A DNA stretch of 64,000 nucleotides from Chryseobacterium lathyri (GTDB lineage Bacteria; Bacteroidota; Bacteroidia; Flavobacteriales; Weeksellaceae). The position numbers were made by a program, and so were the translations under genes. Shown here in pieces: positions 34,072-43,500 of the stretch (positions are counted from its first letter, which is position 1; the number at the start of each line of letters is the position of its first letter). The notes below the pieces were generated by a model. It was not told where the DNA came from, did no database searches, and saw only the letters and a program-made list of their open reading frames with translations. Where the stretch lies: positions 62,001 to 126,000 of the forward strand of contig NZ_QNFY01000009.1 of assembly GCF_003290185.1 (NCBI RefSeq), in the 5' to 3' direction.

Positions 34072-35433
34072 ATGGGAATTCAGGAAATCGTAGATCATCA
34101 GAAAGCTTTTTTCAAGACACAGCAAACGAAGAATATCAAGTTCAGAAAAATGTATCTTGAAAAGCTCCGTGATATTATTATAAAGAATGAAGAGCTTTTG
34201 TATGAAGCTGTTTACAAAGATTTCGGCAAATCAAAGTTTGATACTTTTACCACAGAGATTTCCTTTGTTTTGAATGATATTAAGTATTATCTGAAGAATT
34301 TAAATGCACTTTCAAAACCTAAAAGAGTCAGGACCAACCTGGCCAATCAACTTGGAAAAAGTAAAATTTACCCGGAACCTCTAGGAAATATTCTTGTTAT
34401 AGGTGCATGGAATTATCCTTATCAATTGTCGATTTCCCCTGTAATTGCTGCGCTGGCAGCAGGAAACTGCTGTGTTTTAAAGCCAAGTGAAATTGCAGAA
34501 AACACAATGAAGGCAATGGCAAAAATCATCAATGAAAATTTCCCTCCCGAATATCTGTATGTATATGAAGGCGGTATTGGTGAAACCACAGAGCTTTTAA
34601 AGTTAAAATTCGACAAAATATTCTTTACCGGAAGCACTAAGGTTGGAAAGATCATTTATCGGGCTGCTGCAGAACATTTAACGCCTGTTGTGCTTGAATT
34701 GGGCGGAAAATCGCCCGCTATTGTAACCAAAGATGCAGATCTTGAGGTAGCTGCCAAAAGAATTATATGGGGGAAATTCCTCAATGCCGGACAAACCTGT
34801 GTAGCACCGGATTATCTGCTGGTCGAAGAACCTATCCATGAACAGTTTTTGGAAACACTGAGAAAGTATATTATGGAATTTAAGTACGGATCGGACTCTG
34901 AACATTATACAAGAATTATCAATCAAAGAAACTTCCAACGTTTGGTAAAGCTAATCGATAAAGAGAAAATTTACTTTGGTGGAAATTTCGATGAAAAGAA
35001 CCTATTTATAGAGCCTACCCTTCTAAATAATGTAAGCTGGGAAGATGATGTTATGCAGGAAGAAATTTTCGGTCCGATACTCCCTGTTATTAGCTTTACC
35101 AATTTTAATTTGGTTCTTACTACCATCCTGGAGTTTGAAAAACCGCTGGCCGCTTATCTTTTTACCCGGAATTCTGAAGAAAAAGAAGCGTTCACCACGA
35201 AATTGTCGTTTGGTGGAGGATGCATTAATGATGTGATCATGCATTTAGGAAATGACCGTCTTCCTTTTGGAGGGGTTGGAAACTCAGGTATTGGAAGTTA
35301 TCATGGAATATATGGTTTTGAAGCATTTTCTCATCAGAAATCCATTCTTGAAAAAGCAACCTGGGGCGAGCCGGATATAAAATATCCTCCATATTCTGAA
35401 AAGAAATTAAGCTGGATCAGGAAACTGCTGTAA
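34072..35433 (+). CDS. Aldehyde dehydrogenase (class 3-like)
   Basis: A 453-residue NAD(P)-dependent enzyme that oxidises aldehydes to acids. Conserved residues are visible: Asn114 in GAWNYPYQLS, the nucleotide loop FTGSTKVGK, Glu209 in LELGGKSP and catalytic Cys243 in NAGQTCVAPDY. The short length and GAWNYP motif place it with class 3 (fatty or aromatic aldehyde) enzymes. The tail PPYSEKKLSWIRKLL may touch membranes, as in fatty aldehyde dehydrogenases (inference). Stands alone. Confidence 0.93.
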   Translation: MGIQEIVDHQKAFFKTQQTKNIKFRKMYLEKLRDIIIKNEELLYEAVYKDFGKSKFDTFTTEISFVLNDIKYYLKNLNALSKPKRVRTNLANQLGKSKIYPEPLGNILVIGAWNYPYQLSISPVIAALAAGNCCVLKPSEIAENTMKAMAKIINENFPPEYLYVYEGGIGETTELLKLKFDKIFFTGSTKVGKIIYRAAAEHLTPVVLELGGKSPAIVTKDADLEVAAKRIIWGKFLNAGQTCVAPDYLLVEEPIHEQFLETLRKYIMEFKYGSDSEHYTRIINQRNFQRLVKLIDKEKIYFGGNFDEKNLFIEPTLLNNVSWEDDVMQEEIFGPILPVISFTNFNLVLTTILEFEKPLAAYLFTRNSEEKEAFTTKLSFGGGCINDVIMHLGNDRLPFGGVGNSGIGSYHGIYGFEAFSHQKSILEKATWGEPDIKYPPYSEKKLSWIRKLL

Positions 35434-35459
35434 ATAAAAAAACCGGGAAGAATTTCCCG
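35434..35459 (-). terminator. Terminator of the thioredoxin-like gene
   Basis: CGGGAA (35444-35449) pairs with TTCCCG (35454-35459), loop GAAT. Seven T follow on the minus strand. It abuts the aldehyde dehydrogenase stop and could weakly serve both. Confidence 0.75.
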
Positions 35460-35469
35460 ATTATATTTT

Positions 35470-36042
35470 TTATGACTTTGGAGCCCACTGGTCAAAGAAC
35501 TCTTTTACTTTTTCTTTGCTGTATCCTTTTCCTTCTTCAAGAACAGAACTGTCTTTTAAAACATGAATCATTTTTCCGTTTTTATCCAAAACTATGAAAA
35601 AAGGATAGCCAAGCTTTTCTTTAATGTCCACATATTTAGCAAAAACTTTTTCATTTTTATTTTCCGGGGAATAATTCAAATGATAATACAGATAGTTTTT
35701 ATCTACAGTTTCCTTCAACTCAGGAGTGTTCTGAACAAAATTATTAAAGCGCAGGCACCAGATACACCAGTTTCCTCCGGCCTGAATCACAATATTCTTA
35801 CCTTCTTTTTTAGCCTGAGCCACTAGCTTGTTAATATCAGCTTCAGCATTAGCTTTAGGATCATAAGGTTTGGGAAGTTTTGCTTTTTCTTCTGCTGCTT
35901 TCTTCTTCGCATCCAGCTCTGCATGATCAGGTTTTACCAGAAGGGCATTATCCTGCTTTCTTGCTTCCGGTACATTTTTGGTTTCCTGAGAAAAAGCAAG
36001 TATGCTTAGTCCAAGAAAAGCTATGATCGACAATTTTTTCAT
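35470..36042 (-). CDS. Secreted thioredoxin-fold protein
   Basis: A 190-residue periplasmic protein with signal peptide MKKLSIIAFLGLSILAFSQ, a charged helical linker (about 40-75) and a thioredoxin domain. Its active site is NWCIWC (Cys93, Cys96). The Cys-Ile-Trp-Cys pair differs from the WCGPC of thioredoxin and resembles the WCxxC of DsbD-gamma and related periplasmic reductases. The cis-Pro region YPFFIVLDKNGK is present. It probably reduces or exchanges envelope disulfides; the partner is unknown. Confidence 0.87.
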   Translation of the reverse strand: MKKLSIIAFLGLSILAFSQETKNVPEARKQDNALLVKPDHAELDAKKKAAEEKAKLPKPYDPKANAEADINKLVAQAKKEGKNIVIQAGGNWCIWCLRFNNFVQNTPELKETVDKNYLYYHLNYSPENKNEKVFAKYVDIKEKLGYPFFIVLDKNGKMIHVLKDSSVLEEGKGYSKEKVKEFFDQWAPKS

Positions 36043-36106
36043 AACATAAAAATAAAAAAAATAATACTTATTGCAAGCAAAAATAGAACCATAATTTTAT
36101 TATCAC

Positions 36107-36114
36107 TAGATTTG
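36107..36114 (+). promoter_or_regulatory. -7 element very close to the acyltransferase start
   Basis: TAGATTTG fits TAnnTTTG and ends 8 nt before the ATG at 36123, so a transcript starting at the usual distance would have almost no leader. No TTG is found at normal spacing upstream. Confidence 0.4.
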
Positions 36115-36122
36115 CATGTTTT

Positions 36123-37007
36123 ATGAATTTCCTAATCAAAATATTATATCTCATTTCTAAACTTCCGCTTAAAGTATTGTATATTTTTTCGGACGTTATG
36201 TTTTTCTTAAATTATTATCTGGTAGGCTATCGCAAGAAGGTAATTACGCAGAATCTCCAAAACTCTTTTCCCGAGAAGTCTGAGGAAGAAATAAGAATTA
36301 TAAGAAAGAAATTTTATCTTAATTTTTCAGATTATCTTGTAGAAACTATTAAATCTTTCAGTATTTCTGAAACGGAATCCCGGGTAAGAATGCAGCACAT
36401 CAATCAGGAAGCATTCCATGAAGCTAAAGCAGAAGGAAAAAATGTGATCATGCTTGCCGGACATGTTTTTAACTGGGAATGGATGAATGCTTTCGCAAGA
36501 ATTATTCCGCAGAAACATTGCCATCCGGTATACAGAAAAGTGAACAGTGATTTCTGGGAGAACCAGATGAAAAAAGTTAGGAATAAGTTTGGGAATGAAG
36601 CTCTGGAAGCCAATGAAGTGATCATGAATATCTTCAGGTCTAAAAATGATGGTGAATCGGCTTATATGTTTGTAGCAGATCAGACCCCGCATGTTGCCCA
36701 CGTCAATTATGGATTAGAGTTCCTGCACCAGAGAACCCCTGCATTTATAGGATACGATAAGCTGGCTACCAGAATGGACCTTGTCTTCATTTACTGTGAA
36801 ATGAAGAAAGTAAAACGGGGATACTACCAGGTAAACTACCACAGGATCTATCCTGACGGTGAAAAGTTTACGGAACATGAAGTGGTAAGAAAATTTCATA
36901 AGCTTCTGGAAAACACTTTACATAAGCACCCGGACAATTATCTCTGGTCACACAGAAAATGGAAGTACCAGGATTCTATTAAATCGTTTGATGCTGAAAA
37001 AATATAA
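36123..37007 (+). CDS. Lipid A/lysophospholipid acyltransferase (LpxL/HtrB family)
   Basis: A 294-residue membrane-associated acyltransferase. An N-terminal hydrophobic anchor (about 2-32) is followed by the catalytic HX4E motif GHVFNWEW (His114, Glu119) and FVADQTPHVAH. Later PDNYLWSHRKWKY matches the conserved YxWxHRRWK end. The family adds secondary acyl chains to lipid A, or in some Bacteroidetes to other lipids. It ends 5 bp before a glycosyltransferase gene, so the two are likely co-expressed. Confidence 0.9.
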   Translation: MNFLIKILYLISKLPLKVLYIFSDVMFFLNYYLVGYRKKVITQNLQNSFPEKSEEEIRIIRKKFYLNFSDYLVETIKSFSISETESRVRMQHINQEAFHEAKAEGKNVIMLAGHVFNWEWMNAFARIIPQKHCHPVYRKVNSDFWENQMKKVRNKFGNEALEANEVIMNIFRSKNDGESAYMFVADQTPHVAHVNYGLEFLHQRTPAFIGYDKLATRMDLVFIYCEMKKVKRGYYQVNYHRIYPDGEKFTEHEVVRKFHKLLENTLHKHPDNYLWSHRKWKYQDSIKSFDAEKI

Positions 37008-37012
37008 TCCTG

Positions 37013-37993
37013 ATGCCTAAAAATTTAGCAGTTGTTATTTTAAACTGGAACGGTAAAAACTGGCTTGAAAAATTTCTTCCCAGTGTTGTTGGTTTTTCCC
37101 AGGATGCAGATATTTATGTGATAGACAACCTTTCTACCGATGATTCTATAGAATTTGTACAGACTCATTTTCCTATCGTAAAAATCGTTAAAAACAATCA
37201 GAATCATGGTTTTGCAGGGGGGTATAATGAAGGTCTAAAGGAAATAAAAAACAAATATTATTGCCTTCTTAATTCTGATGTGGAGGTTACCGAAAACTGG
37301 ATCAATCCTGCCTTGAATCTGCTCGAAAAAAATCCTTCTATCTCAGCCGTACAGCCTAAAATTTTATCTTTCAACAATAAAAAGCAGTTTGAATTTGCCG
37401 GTGCTGCCGGAGGCCTTATTGACAATCTGGGCTACCCTTACTGCCGGGGACGTGTATTTGACGACCTTGAAGAGGATAACGGCCAGTATGATGATGAAAC
37501 AGAGATATTCTGGGCTTCAGGATGTTGTTTTTTTGTTCGTTCAAAAGATTTTTGGGAGCAAAATGGTTTCGATGAAAGGTTTTTTGCTCATCAGGAAGAG
37601 ATTGATCTTTGCTGGAGACTGATTAATTCCGGGAAGAAGATCTTTTATACGGGAAAATCAAAAGTATACCATGTAGGGGGCGGAACCCTGAATAAGCAAA
37701 GTGCACAAAAGACTTATTTAAACATCAGAAACAACCTTTCTATGATGTTGAAAAATCTGCCGTTTCCTAAACTGATAGGGCTCATATTTTTCAGGCTGTG
37801 CTTAGACGGAATTGCAGGAATTTATTTCGGACTCAAGAATGGATTTCCACACCTTTGGGCTGTGGTAAGGGCTCATTTCGGGTTTTATGGGCAACTTCCA
37901 GGAACATGGAAACTTCGTCAAAGGCATCAGAAAAATATATTCTACCAGTCAAAGTGGCTGATCTTCAGACATTTTTTAGGTGGAAGGAAGTAG
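37013..37993 (+). CDS. Glycosyltransferase family 2
   Basis: A 326-residue GT-A fold enzyme: VVILNWNGKNWLEKFLPSV at the N-terminus, VIDNLSTDDS for nucleotide binding, NHGFAGGYNEGL, the metal-binding variant LLNSDVEV (about 84-91) and ASGCCFFVRSKDFWEQNGFDE with the EEIDLCWR acceptor segment. It resembles rhamnosyl- and other cell-surface glycan transferases. Membrane binding through an amphipathic C-terminus (about 245-285) is possible. The acceptor is unknown. Confidence 0.9.
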   Translation: MPKNLAVVILNWNGKNWLEKFLPSVVGFSQDADIYVIDNLSTDDSIEFVQTHFPIVKIVKNNQNHGFAGGYNEGLKEIKNKYYCLLNSDVEVTENWINPALNLLEKNPSISAVQPKILSFNNKKQFEFAGAAGGLIDNLGYPYCRGRVFDDLEEDNGQYDDETEIFWASGCCFFVRSKDFWEQNGFDERFFAHQEEIDLCWRLINSGKKIFYTGKSKVYHVGGGTLNKQSAQKTYLNIRNNLSMMLKNLPFPKLIGLIFFRLCLDGIAGIYFGLKNGFPHLWAVVRAHFGFYGQLPGTWKLRQRHQKNIFYQSKWLIFRHFLGGRK

Positions 37994-38164
37994 GTTTTAG
38001 GGATTAAGGATTAGGGAAATAAAGTACAATATCTGACGCTTAAAGGAGTATAGTATTTTACCCGAAAAATTCTTAACTTCAAAAAACTTTAAACCTTGAA
38101 TATTAAATAAAACCAGCATCTAACCAATCAGCAACACATAATTCTTAACTCATCACTCAAAAAA

Positions 38165-38719
38165 ATGGATTTCTGCGCAATAGATTTTGAAACAGCCACT
38201 CACGAAAAAAGTTCAGCGTGTGAAATGGGCATATGTGTTGTTCAGAATTCCAAAATCGTAGAAACGAAGACCTGGCTGATCAAACCACCCAGTTTCCCTT
38301 ATTTCAGCAGATTTAATATTGGTGTTCACGGGATAACTCCGGAAGATGTGCAGGATGCTCCTACTTTTGATGAGATCTGGTATGAAGCTGAAGAAATGAT
38401 GTATGGCACCCTAATGATCGCCCATAATGCAAGCTTTGATGCAGGGGTTTTAAGGGGCTGTTTTGAGCATTACGGCATGTTTACCCCAAAACTGAATTAC
38501 CTTTGCAGCATTCAGCTGGCTAAAAAATCATGGAATTATCTTCCGAAATACGGTCTGAAACATCTGGCGGAACATCATCAGATCAACCTTAACCATCACC
38601 GGGCTGGGGACGATGCGGAAGCCTGTGCAAAAATTGCCCTGCTGGCTTTTGAAAAATTAATTATTACTGAAAATGAAGAAATACACGAGTCTTTTCTAAA
38701 GTATATTAAAAAATTATAA
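38165..38719 (+). CDS. 3'-5' exonuclease, DnaQ-like (DEDDh)
   Basis: A 184-residue stand-alone exonuclease domain. All five DEDDh residues are seen: Asp7 and Glu9 (AIDFETA), Asp92 (AHNASFDAGVL), His145 and Asp150 (HHRAGDDAEA). It may act in proofreading or RNA/DNA end trimming; there is no polymerase domain. Preceded by 171 bp of AT-rich DNA with no feature that I can support. Confidence 0.92.
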   Translation: MDFCAIDFETATHEKSSACEMGICVVQNSKIVETKTWLIKPPSFPYFSRFNIGVHGITPEDVQDAPTFDEIWYEAEEMMYGTLMIAHNASFDAGVLRGCFEHYGMFTPKLNYLCSIQLAKKSWNYLPKYGLKHLAEHHQINLNHHRAGDDAEACAKIALLAFEKLIITENEEIHESFLKYIKKL

Positions 38720-38794
38720 CTTAAAAAGCCTCTACTACCGACTGCTATTCACAATCATTATTTTATTTCCTACACCATCTCAAAAGGAATACTC

Positions 38795-39184
38795 CTAATT
38801 GCTTAACACTTCAGAGAGCAGGTTGAATTTTGGAATCTCAATTTCAAAAGTTTCCTGGGTATCCATGTTTTTAACAAGGTATTTTCCGCTCATATTTCCT
38901 ACTCCGGACCGAAGCATCACATTGGAGAAATAAGCAAAATTTTCGCTTACAGGAATCTCTGGTGTCAATCCTATTACACCATCTCCTGTAATCTCAGTGT
39001 ATCCAAAGCCTACATCGAAGATCAGCCATTTTCTTTTCAGTACTTTAATCGGAAAGCTGCCGTCATTTTCTATCGTAATATTATACTTGAAGACGTAACG
39101 GTTTTCAGATGGATAACTGTTTTTACTATCATATTCAGGTATTACTGAAACTTTGATATTGGAAGTCATTTTTGAGAACATCAT
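38795..39184 (-). CDS. apaG: ApaG domain protein
   Basis: A 129-residue protein with an immunoglobulin-like ApaG fold: VSVIPEYDSKNSYPSENRYVFKYNITIENDG, LKRKWLIFDVGFGYTEITGDGVIGLTPEIP and FAYFSNVMLRSGVGNMSGKY. The family is linked to Co2+/Mg2+ homeostasis and Ap4A biology, with no settled biochemical activity. Start could be 39184, 39181 or 39169 (the second and third ATG); the sequence does not decide. Confidence 0.9.
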   Translation of the reverse strand: MMFSKMTSNIKVSVIPEYDSKNSYPSENRYVFKYNITIENDGSFPIKVLKRKWLIFDVGFGYTEITGDGVIGLTPEIPVSENFAYFSNVMLRSGVGNMSGKYLVKNMDTQETFEIEIPKFNLLSEVLSN

Positions 39185-39205
39185 CTTAGTATTTCTTTAA
39201 CAGAT

Positions 39206-39234
39206 ACAAAAATCTCGCCTTTTTAGGGCGAGAT
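39206..39234 (-). terminator. Intrinsic terminator of sucA-sucB
   Basis: AATCTCGCC (39210-39218) pairs with GGCGAGATT (39226-39234), loop of 7, then a T-run on the minus strand. Confidence 0.85.
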
Positions 39235-39261
39235 TGTGTTAATATTAAAATTTCTTAAAAT

Positions 39262-40518
39262 TTATAATCCAAGACCTTTTCTTTCGTCACCTCCCATTAG
39301 TATTTCAACAGGGTTGTCGATACCTTCTTTTACCGCTACAAGGAATCCTACAGATTCTTTTCCGTCGATAATTCTGTGGTCATAAGACATTGCCACATAC
39401 ATCATTGGTCTGATCACTACCTGTCCGTCAACCGCTACCGGTCTTTGGATAATGTTGTGCATTCCAAGGATAGCAGACTGCGGAGGGTTGATGATTGGTG
39501 TAGACATCATAGATCCGAAAGTACCACCGTTTGTAATAGTGAATGTACCTCCAGTCATTTCATCAACTGTAATTTTACCGTCTCTTACTTTGGTTGCAAG
39601 ATCTTTGATATTGGCTTCAACTCCAGCGAAAGACATGTTTTCGGCGTTTCTCAATACCGGAACCATTAATCCTTTAGGACCTGAAACTGCGATTGAAATA
39701 TCGCAGAAATCATAGTTGATCTTGTAATCTCCGTCAATAGATGCATTTACATCCGGATACATCTGTAATGCTCTTGTTACCGCTTTTGTAAAGAAAGACA
39801 TAAAGCCTAGTCCTACTCCGTGTTTCTGAGCAAATTCTTCTTTATATAGTTTTCTTAGTCTGAAGATTTCAGACATGTCAACTTCATTGAAAGTTGTCAA
39901 CATGGCTGTTTCGTTCTTTACAGAAACTAATCTTGAAGCAATTTTTCTTCTTAGAACTGAAAGTTTAGTCGTCGTTGTAGTACGAGCTCCTGTTGCCGTA
40001 GAAGGGCTTCCTCCTAAAGCAGGAACAGCAGCTAATTCTGCATCAGTCTTAGTGATTCTTCCGTCTCTTCCGCTTCCTGAAACCTGTCCAGCCTCAATAC
40101 CTTTCTCATCAAGAATCTTTTTAGCTGCAGGAGATGGAGCTCCTGTTGCATACGTTTGTGGAGCCGGTGCCGGAGCAGCTGGTTTTGGAGCTTCCTGTTT
40201 AGCTGGTTCAGCAGCTTTTGGAGCTTCTTCCTGTTTTGGAGCTTCTGCAGCCGGTGCGCTTGCGCCTTCAGGTTTTGCAGCATCCATATCAATTAAACAA
40301 ACTACCTGGCCAACCTGTACTACATCACCCTCTTCTGCTTTTAACGTGATTACACCGCTTTGTTCTGCAGGCAATTCAAGAGTTGCTTTATCTGAGTCTA
40401 CTTCTGCGATTGGCTGATCTTTTTCTACATAATCACCATCTTTCACAAGCCAAGTTGCAATTTCAACTTCTGTAATGGATTCTCCCGGTGAAGGAACTTT
40501 CATTTCTAAAACTGACAT
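39262..40518 (-). CDS. sucB: 2-oxoglutarate dehydrogenase E2 (dihydrolipoyl succinyltransferase)
   Basis: A 418-residue TCA-cycle enzyme. The lipoyl domain (1-78) has [11 protein letters not shown] with Lys44. A long Ala/Pro/Glu linker (about 80-130) leads to a peripheral-subunit-binding domain ([15 protein letters not shown] ... [10 protein letters not shown]) and a catalytic domain with [14 protein letters not shown]. The [10 protein letters not shown] lipoyl signature is that of succinyltransferases. It follows sucA by 41 bp. Confidence 0.96.
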   Translation of the reverse strand: MSVLEMKVPSPGESITEVEIATWLVKDGDYVEKDQPIAEVDSDKATLELPAEQSGVITLKAEEGDVVQVGQVVCLIDMDAAKPEGASAPAAEAPKQEEAPKAAEPAKQEAPKPAAPAPAPQTYATGAPSPAAKKILDEKGIEAGQVSGSGRDGRITKTDAELAAVPALGGSPSTATGARTTTTTKLSVLRRKIASRLVSVKNETAMLTTFNEVDMSEIFRLRKLYKEEFAQKHGVGLGFMSFFTKAVTRALQMYPDVNASIDGDYKINYDFCDISIAVSGPKGLMVPVLRNAENMSFAGVEANIKDLATKVRDGKITVDEMTGGTFTITNGGTFGSMMSTPIINPPQSAILGMHNIIQRPVAVDGQVVIRPMMYVAMSYDHRIIDGKESVGFLVAVKEGIDNPVEILMGGDERKGLGL

Positions 40519-40559
40519 ATTGAGTATTTTTTATTTTTTTAATTGGGTATTATTCTTAA

Positions 40560-43376
40560 TTACGCTGTAACGGGTCTTTTTGCTGGAGCATCATCTCTGT
40601 CGAAAACTCTGTTGATCACTGCATTCTGGTTTTTCTCAAACATTTTGTGGCTTCCCGGAGCCGGAGCACCGCTTGGTACCGGAGCTACTACCTGGATTCC
40701 TGTATCTCTGAAGTTTCTCAGGATATAAGACCACGCTCCCATGTTTTCTGGTTCTTCCTGAGCCCAAACCAATTGTGTTCTGTTACTATACTTGCTGAAG
40801 ATCGTTTCTAATGCATCTGCCTGAAGCGGATACAGCTGCTCCAATCTTACCAGTGCAATATTTTCACAGTTAAGCTCTTCTTTCTTCGCTAATAATTCGA
40901 AGTATAATTTACCTGAACACAATACTAATTTTTCTACTTTTTTAGGGTCTGCTGTAGGATCGTCCAAGATCGGCTGGAATGAACCGTTTGCAAAATCTTC
41001 CAGTGGAGAAACCACTTTCGGGTGTCTCAACAGAGATTTAGGGCTCATTACGATCAACGGCTTTCTGAATGTCCATTTAAGCTGTCTTCTTAATAAGTGG
41101 AAGTAGTTAGCAGGTGAAGTGATATTGGCTACCACCATATTTTCGTTCGCACAAAGCGTTAAGAATCTTTCTAATCTTGCTGAAGAGTGTTCTGCACCCT
41201 GACCTTCTGAACCGTGAGGCAGTAACATTACCAATCCGTCCTGAATCTTCCATTTTTCCTCTGCAGCAGCCAGATACTGATCAACGATGATCTGAGCACC
41301 GTTCACAAAGTCTCCGAACTGAGCTTCCCAGATCGTCAGTGTATTAGGAGAAGCCATTGCATATCCGTAGTCGAAACCTAAAACTCCGTATTCTGAAAGG
41401 TGAGAGTTGAATACATCAAATCTGCTTTCTGATACATGTCTTAATGGGATATATTCTTCTTCTGTATCTTCAGTTTTCACCACCGCATGTCTGTGGGAGA
41501 ATGTTCCTCTCTCTACATCTTCTCCGGAAATTCTCACATTATGCCCTTCCACAAGAAGTGTTGCATAGGCCAACCATTCTCCAAGAGCCCAGTCTAATGA
41601 ATTTCCTTCGATAGCCTTAACACGGTTATCAAACAGTCTTGTAATTTTATTGATGAACTTTTTATCAGCAGGAAGAGATGACATTTTAATCGCCAGCTCT
41701 TTAAGTTTAGCCAGGTCATATTTTGTATCTACAGGAATCTGAACTGCCCCTCTTTTTCCGATTGGATAATTGGTCCAGTCTTCTGCCATGAAAAGATCCA
41801 TTGCATTTTTTTCGATCTCTTTGGAAGCATCAAAGTCTTTATCTAAAAGTGCTTTGAAATCTGATTCCATTTTTGCAATAAGATCATTGGATGTAATGCT
41901 GTCCTTAAGTAATTTATCTTTATAAATTTCTCTTGGATTAGGATGTTTAGAAATTAGTTTATACAAATTAGGCTGTGTGAATCTAGGTTCATCACCTTCA
42001 TTGTGTCCATATTTTCTGTATCCTAATAAATCGATATAAACGTCTTTACCAAATTTTGCTCTAAAATCTGCTGCAAAATGCATGGCATGAACTACCGCTT
42101 CAGCATCATCTGCATTAACGTGCATTACAGGTGATTCTGTTACTTTTGCAATGTCTGTACAGTATGTTGACGATCTGGCATCAGCATAGTTTGTGGTAAA
42201 TGATACCTGGTTGTTGACAACGATATGAACAGTTCCTCCTGTTCTATACCCTTCTAAGGTCATCATCTGAGCTACTTCATAAGCAATCCCCTGACCTGCA
42301 ATAGCACCGTCACCGTGGATTACGATAGGAAGAATTTTGGAACCGTCTCCTTTGTATTTGTCATCTATTTTCGCACGGCAGATTCCTTCTACAAGAGCTG
42401 CTACGGTTTCAAGGTGAGACGGGTTCGGGGTAAGGTTGATGGCCACTTCTTCTCCGGAAGCGGTTTTCACTTTTTTAGATGATCCTAAATGATACTTAAC
42501 GTCACCTGAGAATACATCCTCTTCAAATTCTTTTCCTTCAAATTCTGAGAAGATTTGCTTATAAGATTTTCCGAAAATGTTTGATAAAACATTCAGTCTT
42601 CCTCTGTGGGCCATTCCTAATACCACTTCATCCACTCCAAGTTGAGAAGATCGTGAGATCAGCTGATCCAATGCGGGAATTAATGTTTCGCCTCCTTCCA
42701 GAGAGAATCTTTTCTGTCCTACAAATTTTGTGTGAAGATAGTTTTCAAAAGCTACTGCCTGATTCAATTTTAATAAAATCTCAGTTTTCTCATTGGCGGA
42801 AAGACTTGGGTGGTTTTCGTTCACCTGAAGCCACTTCTTAATGAAATCTTTTTCTTCAACATTGTTGATATACGTATACTCTACCCCGATAGAATCGCAG
42901 TAGATATTTTCCAAATGCTTGATCAGGTCCTGTAATGTAGCAGGCTCTTTCATTCCTGTTTCAACAGCACAGTTGAATTTTGTATTTAAATCCTCCTTGC
43001 TCAAACCGAAGTTCTCGATGTCTAAAGTAGGCGTATAATGTCTTCTTTCTCTGACAGGATTTGTTTTTGTGAACAGGTGCCCTCTTGTTCTGTAAGCCTC
43101 GATAAGGTTTACTACCTTGAACTCTTTTTTGATGTGCTCAGGAACTTCTCCGCCGGCTACTGCCTGAGAGATCTGCTGTACTGCCGGAGCAGCGTTGGCC
43201 GGAGCCTGGATATATTGGATGTTATCGTCATCTCCATAGTTCTCCAAAGCAAAATCAAAGCCTTGAAAAAAGGCTTTCCATGATGGCTCTAAAGAATCCG
43301 GGAATTTTAAGTACTGTTGGTATAAATCCTCAATTAACTGAGAATGAGCTGCGTTTAGGAATGAAAATCTGTCCAT
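40560..43376 (-). CDS. sucA: 2-oxoglutarate dehydrogenase E1
   Basis: A 938-residue thiamine diphosphate enzyme that decarboxylates 2-oxoglutarate and succinylates the E2 lipoyl arm. The N-terminus has the E1o-specific FLNAAHSQLIEDLYQQY segment. ThDP/Mg binding motifs are VIHGDGAIAGQGIAYE and VVNNQVSFTTN; the C-terminal transketolase part holds LPHGSEGQGAEHSSARLERF. Full length. A TAAATTTG element (43423-43430, minus strand) lies 46 nt upstream; no clear -33 element. Confidence 0.97.
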   Translation of the reverse strand: MDRFSFLNAAHSQLIEDLYQQYLKFPDSLEPSWKAFFQGFDFALENYGDDDNIQYIQAPANAAPAVQQISQAVAGGEVPEHIKKEFKVVNLIEAYRTRGHLFTKTNPVRERRHYTPTLDIENFGLSKEDLNTKFNCAVETGMKEPATLQDLIKHLENIYCDSIGVEYTYINNVEEKDFIKKWLQVNENHPSLSANEKTEILLKLNQAVAFENYLHTKFVGQKRFSLEGGETLIPALDQLISRSSQLGVDEVVLGMAHRGRLNVLSNIFGKSYKQIFSEFEGKEFEEDVFSGDVKYHLGSSKKVKTASGEEVAINLTPNPSHLETVAALVEGICRAKIDDKYKGDGSKILPIVIHGDGAIAGQGIAYEVAQMMTLEGYRTGGTVHIVVNNQVSFTTNYADARSSTYCTDIAKVTESPVMHVNADDAEAVVHAMHFAADFRAKFGKDVYIDLLGYRKYGHNEGDEPRFTQPNLYKLISKHPNPREIYKDKLLKDSITSNDLIAKMESDFKALLDKDFDASKEIEKNAMDLFMAEDWTNYPIGKRGAVQIPVDTKYDLAKLKELAIKMSSLPADKKFINKITRLFDNRVKAIEGNSLDWALGEWLAYATLLVEGHNVRISGEDVERGTFSHRHAVVKTEDTEEEYIPLRHVSESRFDVFNSHLSEYGVLGFDYGYAMASPNTLTIWEAQFGDFVNGAQIIVDQYLAAAEEKWKIQDGLVMLLPHGSEGQGAEHSSARLERFLTLCANENMVVANITSPANYFHLLRRQLKWTFRKPLIVMSPKSLLRHPKVVSPLEDFANGSFQPILDDPTADPKKVEKLVLCSGKLYFELLAKKEELNCENIALVRLEQLYPLQADALETIFSKYSNRTQLVWAQEEPENMGAWSYILRNFRDTGIQVVAPVPSGAPAPGSHKMFEKNQNAVINRVFDRDDAPAKRPVTA

Positions 43377-43500
43377 TATTACAGTTTATCTATTATTAAA
43401 ATTTATTTGTAGAATTAATCTTCAAATTTAATAAAAAAAACCGAGTTAAGACAGCCTGAAACCGTTAAAAAAAATTAAGAAAAAAATAATTGGAAAAAAA

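Noticed and set aside
39875..40417. 180-codon plus-strand frame opposite sucB
   Set aside because: Antisense to the Ala/Pro linker and lipoyl domain of sucB; Ala/Gly/Ser-rich by reflection.
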